NCBI RefSeq assembly: GCF_000940805.1
Contig: NZ_CP007142.1
Location: 4,440,593-4,504,592, forward strand
Direction of reading: 5' to 3'
Origin: Gynuella sunshinyii YC6258
Lineage (GTDB): Bacteria > Pseudomonadota > Gammaproteobacteria > Pseudomonadales > Natronospirillaceae
Length of the DNA: 64,000 bases
Shown here: in pieces, positions 48,329 to 55,993 of the stretch
How positions within the stretch are numbered: position 1 is the stretch's first letter
Layout of the letters: every line of letters begins with the position of its first letter
Notes under the pieces: model-generated
What the model was told of the DNA's origin: nothing
Databases searched by the model: none
The model's input: the letters and a program-made list of their open reading frames with translations, nothing else
Translations under genes and position numbers: made by a program

Positions 48329-49430
48329 CTACGGCAGTACAACCGGGCCTAAAATTCTAAATGTTCCAGGGAAAAATGTCGGAGCAACGTTTAACCCTTG
48401 TGTTGAAAAAGTAATAGCAGCCTCCGTAGACTTAGCTCCCTGAAGAGTCGCATAAATACGGGAAGAGAATGCCGAAGCATAAACTCCCGAACCATATAAG
48501 CCTCCAGCAGTACTGATTACCCCATCCCCGTAAATCGATGCTGCTGCTGCCGAGGAAGTAAAATGAGTCAAAGTCGCAGGTCTAAGCATTACATTAAAAG
48601 CACCTCCTGTAGCCATCAATCCAACACCAGCACCGCCTCCAAACGATGCGTTATATTCCAATGATGACGTGTCAACTCCTCCGTCAATGCCCAGCGCATT
48701 GCGAGTTTCTCCTAAGTCACCAAAACCAAAGGTGACTATTTTAAAAACTCCATCACCAAACCCCGAAACCACATCAACTAATCCTTGAGACAAAGGGTCA
48801 CCAAGCTGCCATCCATCTTGTGCAGGAATCTCTACGCCACTTGCTGCAAACTCATCCTGTCCCCACCAAATAGGGTTGTTTAGCGGCTGCGGCTGCTGCC
48901 ACGGCAAATATGCAGGCTGATAATTACCTGAATTAGAATTCAGATGATTACTTCGGAGCAATTCATTCTTAATCTTCACATGCCGATCCCGATGCCCCTT
49001 CGCATTATTCTCCGTCGCAGGTACACCTTTCTTATAATCATTCCGTGCCTCGGCCGCACAACCCGCACTCTGACAATAAAACCCACTCGGGTCCGTCGCC
49101 GCCAACGGATTGTTCCAGACATATGCATAGCGGTTATAGCTCAATATTTGGCTGGGTGCCTGAACTACCGGATCGGCCTGCAGGAATCGCCCAACAGTAG
49201 AATCAGACACTCGGCCCCGCATGTGGATCAGATCCATATCGTATATATGCTCATGGCCCGTAAAGCCCTGTTTGCTGGTAAATCCACTCCACGACAAGAC
49301 TGTACTGACAACCGAGCCATCATATACTACGATTGGCTTGCCGAACGGTTCGTAACGCAGGTGCTGGGTGATATCACCATCACCGTTAAAAGTCAGTACT
49401 GTTGAACCGATATGATTACCAATGCTCAGT
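48329..49430 (-). CDS. Orphan Rhs tip with ADP-ribosyltransferase-like toxin
   Basis: A partial Rhs gene. The core (GFTGHEHIYDMDLIHMRGRV, then STVGRFLQADP and NNPLAATDPSGF) is followed by a variable tip. The last 90 residues, LTHFTSSAAAASIYGDGVIS then GGLYGSGVYASAFSS, resemble the HYD1-type ART fold (H-[YF]-T-S, G-I/V, GVY). The frame is open upstream to about 49475 but Rhs homology starts near 49430, so there is no proper start or N-terminus. It shares its first 610 bases with the tip at 50529. Toxin class is tentative. Confidence 0.65.
48816..49425. repeat. 610-bp duplicated Rhs core, copy 1
   Basis: Collinear with 51028-51637 at a constant offset of 2212 and no indel; only scattered substitutions are visible (for example GACACTCGGCCCC against TATACTCGGCCCT). 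It codes for the Rhs core and the linker up to the variable tip. Confidence 0.95.
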
Positions 49431-49500
49431 TTTGGAGTTATGTGACTCCTATCGTATTAAAACTTCAAAGTGAAGGGGCCTTTTTTGATTAAGTCTGATT

Positions 49501-49522
49501 GTTACCGTCCAAACTCCCATCG
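49501..49522 (+). repeat. 22-bp inverted repeat, left copy
   Basis: Begins GTTACCGTCCAAACTC. It is the reverse complement of 51639-51660 with one mismatch. Together the two copies enclose the YdjM-like gene, a membrane immunity candidate and the lysozyme-like tip. No target duplication was found outside them. Confidence 0.75.
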
Positions 49523-49589
49523 TACTTTTTCCCAGATTATTCATCATAACTTTTGAGAGTATTTTAGTTAGAAAATAGGTCTTAAACCC

Positions 49590-50105
49590 ATGTTCATTGC
49601 TCATATGCCTGCGGGTTACTTGGTTTCTAGATTGATCGCGGATAAAACAGCAACAACAGCCAAGGAATCTCGCATCATTCTTGCCTTCGGGCTATTTGCC
49701 AGCATCCTGCCTGACCTCGATCTCTTTTATTTTTATCTAGTTGATAATCGACAGACATTGCATCATTCATACTGGACACATATCCCTTTATACTGGTTAG
49801 CGCTCTTTCCATTTGCTTACTTCGCAACAAATAAATGGCGAACCCCAAAGCTCACCACTCTTACCATTTTTGCCAATCTATTTGTTCATTTGATGCTTGA
49901 TACTGTTACTGGAGGTATCCATTGGGGATACCCCATTACCAACAGCTCCTACCACCTGATCACCGTGCCAAGCCAGTATTCACACTGGACTTTAAACTTT
50001 GTTTTTCATTGGTCATTTCTGTTTGAGATTCTAATTATCAGCGCTGCAGCTGTAAGACTTAAACAACAGCGCTCGGCCCTCCTGACAGTAAACGACCACC
50101 ACTAA
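49590..50105 (+). CDS. YdjM/DUF457-like inner-membrane hydrolase homologue
   Basis: 171 residues. The MFIAHMPAGYL start and FASILPDLDLFYFYL carry the His and the Asp pair of the family, TLHHSYWTHIPLYW the central His cluster, and HLMLDTVTGGIHWGYP the later metal-type motif. Four to five hydrophobic segments suggest an integral membrane protein. It is the only plus-strand gene within the toxin array and overlaps the 3' end of the opposite gene by 47 bp. Function is unknown. Confidence 0.82.
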   Translation: MFIAHMPAGYLVSRLIADKTATTAKESRIILAFGLFASILPDLDLFYFYLVDNRQTLHHSYWTHIPLYWLALFPFAYFATNKWRTPKLTTLTIFANLFVHLMLDTVTGGIHWGYPITNSSYHLITVPSQYSHWTLNFVFHWSFLFEILIISAAAVRLKQQRSALLTVNDHH

Positions 50106-50529
50106 TCTTATTGACGATAGACACAAAAAGTACGCCCCATAGAAAAGCGTAAACAATAAACCACATCGACAACATCCAGCCGTGCGCTTGATCGATACTG
50201 ATTGAGAAAGAGGCCACTTCAATCATCGCCAGCGATACAGCCTGAACAACCAAAACAATAAGTAAAGTAAAAATATCAGCAGTTCCAACTCTGAATTTTG
50301 AGCGAACAATATTAAAAACACTCAAAATAGAAAATAGAATACACCCAATACCAATCATTAAATCTTCGCCGCCACCCTGGCTTACCAAACTACTGACAGG
50401 CATCACTTCAGATCGCTCATCAAGATAGAAATACAAACCGCCAAATTTATAAAACAAAAGGCTCAGCAGCGTTTCGGAAAATGCTAAAAAAATAACTATA
50501 AATCTGAAATATTTCACATCAACCACCAT
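50059..50529 (-). CDS. Membrane protein, candidate immunity protein of lysozyme-like tip
   Basis: 156 residues from ATG 50529, which overlaps the toxin stop as TGATG. Four hydrophobic segments are visible (about 8-25, 55-72, 86-106, 118-138). The family is not recognised. Translational coupling to the toxin and a membrane location fit immunity to a toxin acting on peptidoglycan. The last 47 bases overlap the YdjM-like gene on the other strand. Confidence 0.7.
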   Translation of the reverse strand: MVVDVKYFRFIVIFLAFSETLLSLLFYKFGGLYFYLDERSEVMPVSSLVSQGGGEDLMIGIGCILFSILSVFNIVRSKFRVGTADIFTLLIVLVVQAVSLAMIEVASFSISIDQAHGWMLSMWFIVYAFLWGVLFVSIVNKISGGRLLSGGPSAVV

Positions 50530-51662
50530 CACCTTAAGGCATCCGAAATTGCGCTCTGTTGCCCCCATGACCGCCTAGAAATTGGAGAGCCTTGAACGAT
50601 CGGTAAATCTCTAACCAAAGCAGCTACCCCTGCATTATGCCCATAAGTTGCTTCCTGTAGAGTAACTGGCCGGCCAAGCGCTGTTTGAAAACTAGTAACA
50701 TTTAGCGCAATTAGAGATATAGCAGACTGATCATTTGCTAGAAGCCCTATTATTTGATTTCTTGTGGTTCCACTCATTGTGGACACATCCACATCCAAAA
50801 GACGAGCCGCAGTATTTATATCCATTTCCGCTAAACCGACACTGGCATCATTAGTCCCTGCTGCAATCATTGCCCACGCAGGCCCATTTTTTAAGCTAGC
50901 CCAAACACCGTGGTACTTTTCCTGAAATATGATGCTAGCCACATGCTGGGGATCTACTCCCATCGCCCTAGCAGCACTTATAATTGTATCTTTATGCTCA
51001 CTAATCAAATCAAGAGCAGCCTGCCCCTCTTGTGCAGGAATCTCTACGCCACTTGCTGCAAACTCATCCTGTCCCCACCAAATAGGGTTGTTTAGCGGCT
51101 GCGGCTGCTGCCACGGCAAATATGCAGGCTGATAATTACCTGAATTAGAATTCAGATGATTACTTCGGAGCAATTCATTCTTAATCTTCACATGCCGATC
51201 CCGATGCCCCTTCGCATTATTCTCCGTCGCAGGTACACCTTTCTTATAATCATTCCGTGCCTCGGCCGCACAACCCGCACTCTGACAATAAAACCCACTC
51301 GGGTCCGTCGCCGCCAACGGATTGTTCCAGACATATGCATAGCGGTTATAGCTCAATATTTGGCTGGGTGCCTGAACTACCGGATCGGCCTGCAGGAATC
51401 GTCCAACAGTAGAATCATATACTCGGCCCTGCATGTGGATCAGATCCATATCGTATATATGCTCATGGCCCGTAAAGCCCTGTTTGCTGGTAAATCCACT
51501 CCACGACAAGACTGTACTGACAACCGAGCCATCATATACTACGATTGGCTTGCCGAACGGTTCGTAACGCAGGTGCTGAGTGATATCACCATCACCGTTA
51601 AAAGTCAGCACTGTTGAGCCGATATGATTAGCAATGTTCGATGGGAGTTTGGACAGTAACAC
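50529..51662 (-). CDS. Orphan Rhs tip with lysozyme/transglycosylase-like toxin
   Basis: The Rhs core is as in the tip at 48329, starting HIGSTVLTFNGDGDITQHLR. A new tip follows PAQEG: AARAMGVDPQHVASIIFQEK, then DASVGLAEMDINTAARLL, which has the shape of lytic transglycosylase/lysozyme domains (catalytic Glu in FQEK, then the S-V-G-x-A-E-M strand). The first codons from GTG 51662 read through a 22-bp inverted repeat, so that start is probably artificial and the piece lacks its own N-terminus. The toxin would attack the cell wall. Confidence 0.68.
   Translation of the reverse strand: MLLSKLPSNIANHIGSTVLTFNGDGDITQHLRYEPFGKPIVVYDGSVVSTVLSWSGFTSKQGFTGHEHIYDMDLIHMQGRVYDSTVGRFLQADPVVQAPSQILSYNRYAYVWNNPLAATDPSGFYCQSAGCAAEARNDYKKGVPATENNAKGHRDRHVKIKNELLRSNHLNSNSGNYQPAYLPWQQPQPLNNPIWWGQDEFAASGVEIPAQEGQAALDLISEHKDTIISAARAMGVDPQHVASIIFQEKYHGVWASLKNGPAWAMIAAGTNDASVGLAEMDINTAARLLDVDVSTMSGTTRNQIIGLLANDQSAISLIALNVTSFQTALGRPVTLQEATYGHNAGVAALVRDLPIVQGSPISRRSWGQQSAISDALR
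51028..51637. repeat. 610-bp duplicated Rhs core, copy 2
   Basis: Second copy of 48816-49425, same orientation, offset 2212. The boundary to unique tip sequence is sharp at TCTTGTGCAGG (51028). Confidence 0.95.
51639..51660 (-). repeat. 22-bp inverted repeat, right copy
   Basis: Ends GAGTTTGGACAGTAAC; reverse complement of 49501-49522 with one mismatch. A weaker related sequence (about 14 of 22) lies at 53079-53100. Confidence 0.75.
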
Positions 51663-51719
51663 TTACCATTAAAACCGTATGACAATAATGACACCAATCT
51701 GGTCTTAAATAACCACTGC

Positions 51720-51747
51720 CAAAAAAAAGCCCCCATAATCAGGGGGC
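51720..51747 (-). terminator. Terminator of the gene at 51767
   Basis: On the minus strand GCCCCC/GGGGGC arms with a 7-base loop are followed by eight T residues. Confidence 0.92.
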
Positions 51748-51766
51748 GACATCTTTCAGCCTTCCG

Positions 51767-52219
51767 TTAACGCTTCAACGGTAGAAGCAACTGCTCCATT
51801 TTTAACATTTCCTGTTGAATTCCAGGATCTTCATCCACGAGCGGCAGAAGCACTTTGAAAAAATCCAGAGCGCCTTCGAGGATAAGAGGCAATGCCTTAG
51901 TTTTTTCAGTAACTGCAACTTTAGAATCAATTCGAATTTCAACATAGATATCGTTGAGATTTTTAAATATCACTTCAATCGGCTGATCGGGAAAATACCC
52001 CATGTAATGTTGGCCATTTAAAACATGTTCTACACCCGAAACCAAAATGAACCATAATTGATCAATATAGTCCCAGTTGCTCTTATCAATCAGGCGGATA
52101 CCATTAATATCCAGCTCCAAAGCACCTTCAATATAAAACTTGTCTGGTAGCCTGCCAGAAAAGTCTCGTATATGAACAAAGTCATTATCTATTTTTAGAT
52201 AACTGTTAATAAAATTCAT
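51767..52219 (-). CDS. Hypothetical protein, orphan immunity candidate
   Basis: 150 residues, acidic, without signal or membrane segment. Blocks such as ELDINGIRLIDKSNWDYIDQ and GYFPDQPIEV suggest a globular cytosolic protein. I do not recognise the family. It stands alone with its own terminator and no toxin beside it, inside the toxin/immunity array, which is typical of retained orphan immunity genes. Ribosome site is weak. Confidence 0.55.
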   Translation of the reverse strand: MNFINSYLKIDNDFVHIRDFSGRLPDKFYIEGALELDINGIRLIDKSNWDYIDQLWFILVSGVEHVLNGQHYMGYFPDQPIEVIFKNLNDIYVEIRIDSKVAVTEKTKALPLILEGALDFFKVLLPLVDEDPGIQQEMLKMEQLLLPLKR

Positions 52220-52415
52220 AACTTACATATCGAGACTGTTTACTCATGTACCCATCTATTTTGAATATGGTAAAAATATCATCTCTTAACGGGCGACCAA
52301 ACTAACTACGTCACTACATTTTGTCTTGCTTGGCGCTGAAAAAGGAACATCCATCAAGTCAGGTCGAGACTACGACAGCTTATAAACCTTTTATGAACTG
52401 ACATATCATGACAAA

Positions 52416-52436
52416 CAGGGCAGAGAACTGCCCTGA
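52416..52436 (-). terminator. Terminator of the gene at 52457
   Basis: 8-bp arms CAGGGCAG/CTGCCCTG with a 4-base loop, then TTTGTC on the minus strand, 20 bases past the stop. Confidence 0.8.
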
Positions 52437-52456
52437 AAAGTCTGAATTACTATAAC

Positions 52457-52795
52457 TCATTCTTCATAGTATTCTGAAAATTTCTCCCACCCTTCATCAA
52501 TACTATCCCGGACCCACTTTTTGTCATTAGGAATGCCTATATCATCATGACTGAAGGCATACTCAATACAAGGACCCAAAAGTACTTTAGGATTATTTGT
52601 ATCTGAATGAGCAGTGCCTATTTCAGTAATCCTCTGACAAAAACATGCTGCCTTCAAAGCTTTCACTTTCATCAGTCGATCATCAACAATTTTTGCAGCT
52701 TCCTCATAGTTTGAAGCTAAAACGATGAAGTTAGTATCTGCTTCATTTACTCCTTCTTCATCATTCCCCCAACGGGTTACAAAATATATATTCAT
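52457..52795 (-). CDS. Small acidic protein, candidate immunity protein
   Basis: 112 residues from ATG 52795. Strongly acidic C-terminus (IDEGWEKFSEYYEE) and an N-terminal NIYFVTRWGNDEEG strand region; no membrane segment. Family not recognised. It follows the toxin tail (52814-53061) by 18 bases on the same strand with GAGCGAGA as a possible ribosome site, so it is the likely cognate immunity gene. Confidence 0.6.
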   Translation of the reverse strand: MNIYFVTRWGNDEEGVNEADTNFIVLASNYEEAAKIVDDRLMKVKALKAACFCQRITEIGTAHSDTNNPKVLLGPCIEYAFSHDDIGIPNDKKWVRDSIDEGWEKFSEYYEE

Positions 52796-52813
52796 CAATG
52801 TCTCGCTCTGATT

Positions 52814-53061
52814 ATTTCAGCAATTTTCTAAATTGCTCTAGTGATATAGGATGACCATGAATTACATCACCACCCTCAGAATACTCCAACCTCAACCATC
52901 TAACCGCCTTCCCATTATATGCTCCTATTTCCTCTGGAAATTCGACTACTTTCCACGGTTTCCCATTGGTTGTAGGTATTCCCTTTTTCCACGCTTCTAA
53001 CTCAAATTTCTGTATTGCTTCCGTACTTTTAATAAAATACTTAGCTTCACTTTTGGTTGAC
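52814..53061 (-). pseudogene. Orphan toxin tail of unrecognised family
   Basis: An 82-codon open frame without start codon. It opens SEAKYFIKSTEAIQKFELEA, continues with KPWKVVEFPEEIGAYNGKAV, and closes with GGDVIHGHPISLEQFRKLLK. The closing HGHPI segment resembles tips found on other Rhs proteins (vague recall). A stop codon cuts the frame upstream at about 53075. It is the C-terminal part of a lost Rhs gene whose partner gene follows. Confidence 0.55.
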
Positions 53062-53078
53062 CTTATGGTCTGTTATTG

Positions 53079-53187
53079 TTATTTCCCAAGTACCCACCGA
53101 ACAATAAAGCCTTTTCTAACCAATCTGTGATCGGTCTGGCCGAACGGCAACTGAATCGGGTGTATGGGGAGGTCGAAGCGGTCAAGC
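53079..53187 (+). other. Mobile-element debris
   Basis: A sequence weakly related to the 22-bp inverted repeats (GTTATTTCCCAAGTACCCAC) is followed by an open stretch reading SVIGLAERQLNRVYGEVEAV up to a stop. I cannot assign it to a transposase family. It separates the deaminase module from the orphan tips. Confidence 0.3.
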
Positions 53188-53220
53188 TCTTGCGATAACG
53201 AACCTGGACCGGTAAGAAAG

Positions 53221-53246
53221 AATAGCCCCCGGAATTCGGGGCTATT
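53221..53246. terminator. Terminator of the SUKH immunity gene
   Basis: 9-bp arms AATAGCCCC/GGGGCTATT with an 8-base inner part, 21 bases past the stop of the gene at 53268; CTTTCTT follows on the minus strand. Confidence 0.8.
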
Positions 53247-53267
53247 CAAAGATATAACCTAATCTAA

Positions 53268-53618
53268 TCAAACACTCTCGTGAATAAAATCACTAAAGCT
53301 CTTCCACTTCACTACTGGCATAGGCTCATCTTCTATGTAATACCATACCTCTGGGTCATCATGACCATCACATATAAAATACATAAATTGATACCCTTGG
53401 TGCATTGCAAAAACAAAGGCATTTTCAGGCAATATGTATTCTGAACCTGAGTCCTCAAGTAACTCTTTAGCCCAATCATTTAGCTCATTTAAATATGGCT
53501 CATCTATGTCAGTTCCAATAAAGCTATCATTTTTTTGACCTCCTTCAATAAACCATCTTTTATAGGTCTTTGGCAGCATGATCTGATATTTTTTTTCCAG
53601 CTTTTCTAGGATTTCCAC
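53268..53618 (-). CDS. SUKH (SMI1/KNR4) family immunity protein
   Basis: 116 residues. LEKKYQIMLPKTYKRWFIEG at the N-terminus and AFVFAMHQGYQFMYF with the closing VKWKSFSDFIHESV are the SUKH pattern (LPxxYKxF, then F..Q.GY.F.YF and a final F..F). The start is GTG 53618, directly after the toxin TAA, with AGGAGG inside the last toxin codons. SUKH proteins are widespread immunity proteins for nuclease and deaminase toxins, so it should neutralise the tip of the main Rhs protein. Confidence 0.85.
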   Translation of the reverse strand: MEILEKLEKKYQIMLPKTYKRWFIEGGQKNDSFIGTDIDEPYLNELNDWAKELLEDSGSEYILPENAFVFAMHQGYQFMYFICDGHDDPEVWYYIEDEPMPVVKWKSFSDFIHESV

Positions 53619-55807
53619 TTAAAATCCTCCTCTTGCCCACAAGAAAACCCGTGGAAAATCTCCTCTAAACAAGCTTCCTACTCGACCGCATGACGTACAA
53701 ATAAGACGTTCAGAGCCTAAATGAACAATACCAATAGTAGACGGTTTAAACTTAGCCCCTAAATGTTCATATATCTTCACCTCAGAGTCATACGCCCGAG
53801 GAAATTTAACAAAGCCTGTTTGATATCTCCGATTTACGGGCATTCCCAACGTGCCTGGTCTCGATTTTTTACCACTATGGGCAACTACGCTACCAAGACC
53901 GCTAGATGTTATATAGTCAGCAAAGGCAATATTTTGGCTTTTCTTAATACCAAAAATTTTCCGGTATTTTGCTATACGTTGTGTGGGGGGGGTTATAAAG
54001 TCACAAAACAAGTTTTTCGAGTTTGCTTTGTCACAACCTGCCTTCTTCATTAATTTTTTGCCAAAAAGCTTCGCTACTTTAGCGCCACCAAGACTCATTA
54101 ATACGGTCATGCCTATTGCTTTTGCTGAGACCTCTTCTTGGCCAGTAGCAAAATTGAAAGCAGAATCAAATGCAGAGTAAGCACCATAAGCTCGCATGCT
54201 AAGATTTGCCGCTACATTAATACCTGCCATCATTGATCCCAAACTAAAGTTTCCAGTTGGATCAACGTTCATTGCCGGATCAGCATTGCCATATAGATAT
54301 TTGTGCAAAGTAATGGGATTGGAGTCGTTCCCTTGATAGGAATCCAATGTGCCGAACCGACCAATATTCTGGTCGTAATACCTCGCCCTTAAATAATACT
54401 GCTGTAATGTCCCGTCGAACTGCTCCCCCGTATAAAGGTAGCTGTTTTCAGTATCACCTGTTTGATTCAGCAACTCTCCGAACGCTTCATAGTCGTAGGT
54501 ATCCGTTATGTCCCCATTGCTGTCACTCAGTGACCGTGTAGAGCCTAACCCGTCTGTATGATAGAACGAGGTACCACCACTCCGGCTCTGACTGATTAAG
54601 TCATCCCCATAGGCATAACTGACCTGGGTACTGCCATTGATGATTTCCTGGATCACCTGAGCATACGCCTGGTTGCTGTCTACAACATATTCCGTGGTAT
54701 TTCCGCTTTCTGTTTTTCGATTGCGGATACCATCAATGTTGTATTGGTAACTGGCTGAGGTTGAGCCGTCATCCTTGTTGACGCTTATGAGTTCATTCTT
54801 CGCGTTGTACTGGTAAGTCGTGGTAATGCCGTCTTCACTTTGACTGATGGTGTTCCCATTGTCATCATAGGTATAACTGATACCGCCACTCTGAAGCAGG
54901 CGGTCATTATCGTCATACGTATAGGCGGTCTGCACCCCATCCACGGTCTCATACGTCCGGTTACCGACTTTGTCGTACTGATAAGTGGCCGTGTAATCTC
55001 CGTTGACGGCGTCCGTGATTGTTTCTCCTGTCAGCCGGTACAACGTGTCATAGCTGTACTCAGTACTCCGTCCATCCAGCTCTTCTATCTTGATCCTGCG
55101 CCCAGTTTTATCCAGGGTGTAGCTGTACTGCTCTACCAGGGTGCCATTGCCATTGTAGGTTTTCAGCTCAGTCAAACGGTTCAGGCTGTCATAGCTGTAA
55201 ACCTGGCTGGTGCCATTGGGATAGCTCAGGCTGGTACGGTTGCCGACGTCGTCATACCCGTACGTGGTCGTGCCATCGTTTGTGGTGATGCTCTCCAGTC
55301 GGTTCAGTTGGTCATAACCATAACGGGTGATGTCTGTCAGTCCGTTACGGGTCACGCTGAACCGGGTTTTGTTGCCATTGGCGTCGTATTGATAACTCAG
55401 TACCGCACCATTCGGTTGGGTTTCCTGAATCAACCGGCTCTGGCTGTCGTATTGATACTTGGTGGTGCCTTGGCTGTCGGTGGCGCTGGTGCGATTGCCC
55501 AATACATCGTAGCTGAAGGTTTCTATCTCATCATCGGCATATTCAATCCGGGTCAGCTGGTTGTTTTCGTCATAGTTGTAGCGGGTTTCCTGACCATTGA
55601 AGTCGGTATGCGTGGCCATGTTACCGTTGAGGTCGTAGGTAAAGCGTTCCTGTTGACCCATCGGTAATGTACGACTGGTTATCCGGCCCTGACTGTCATA
55701 CGTCCAGGTGGTTTCCCGACCCTCGGCATCGGTCTGGCGGGTTTTGTTGCCGGCGTTGTCATAACCGTAGGTCGTCACGTTGCCTTCAGTATCAGTCACG
55801 CTGATCA
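53619..55807 (-). CDS. Rhs protein, C-terminal part with deaminase-like toxin tip
   Basis: About 727 residues in the third reading frame of the main Rhs gene. YD repeats run to about residue 440, then the Rhs core (YLYTGEQFDGTLQQYYLRAR, NIGRFGTLDSYQG, NVDPTGNF), an Ala-rich spacer and the tip. The tip has YDSEVKIYEHL and SERLICTSCGRVGSLF (CTSC at 53689-53700), the E and CxxC zinc/catalytic pattern of deaminase-fold toxins. As read it is cut off from the N-terminal part by a stop at 55805-55807, so it is expressed only if the frameshifts are errors or bypassed. Confidence 0.82.
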
Positions 55808-55993
55808 GTGACCCAAGGCATCATAACTGTAGTCTGTTGTGATACCTGCCTGATCGGTATGGCGGGTCCGTCTACCCAACGCATCGTACTCATCGCTTTC
55901 ACTGGAGCCATCGGCATAGGTGGTTTGGGTGCGCTGATCCAGAGCGTTGTAGTCGTAGCGTGTGGTATGGCCATTGGCGTCGGTCTCACTGAC
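55805..55993 (-). other. Two single-base frameshifts in the main Rhs gene
   Basis: At 55992 frame 1 reads NGNLSVRP, but the YD pattern continues in frame 2 (SETDANGHTTRYDYNAL), as if CTGCTCAGT had lost a C. At 55807 frame 2 meets TGA after SYDALGH, while frame 3 continues ISVTDTEGN, as if CACCTGATC had lost a C. Between them frame 2 is fully open and rich in YD motifs. Either recent pseudogenisation or consensus errors. Confidence 0.85.

Noticed and set aside
48944-49405. 153-residue plus-strand frame, present twice (also 51156-51617)
   Set aside because: Duplicate only because the opposite-strand Rhs core is duplicated; no protein features.
49501-51660. Calling the inverted-repeat unit a known IS family
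   Set aside because: No transposase and no target duplication; the ends do not clearly match a family I can recall.
54840-55667. 275-residue plus-strand frame opposite the Rhs gene
   Set aside because: Antisense shadow of YD repeats; the repeated codon pattern keeps the opposite strand open. Many similar frames occur at 56023-62532.
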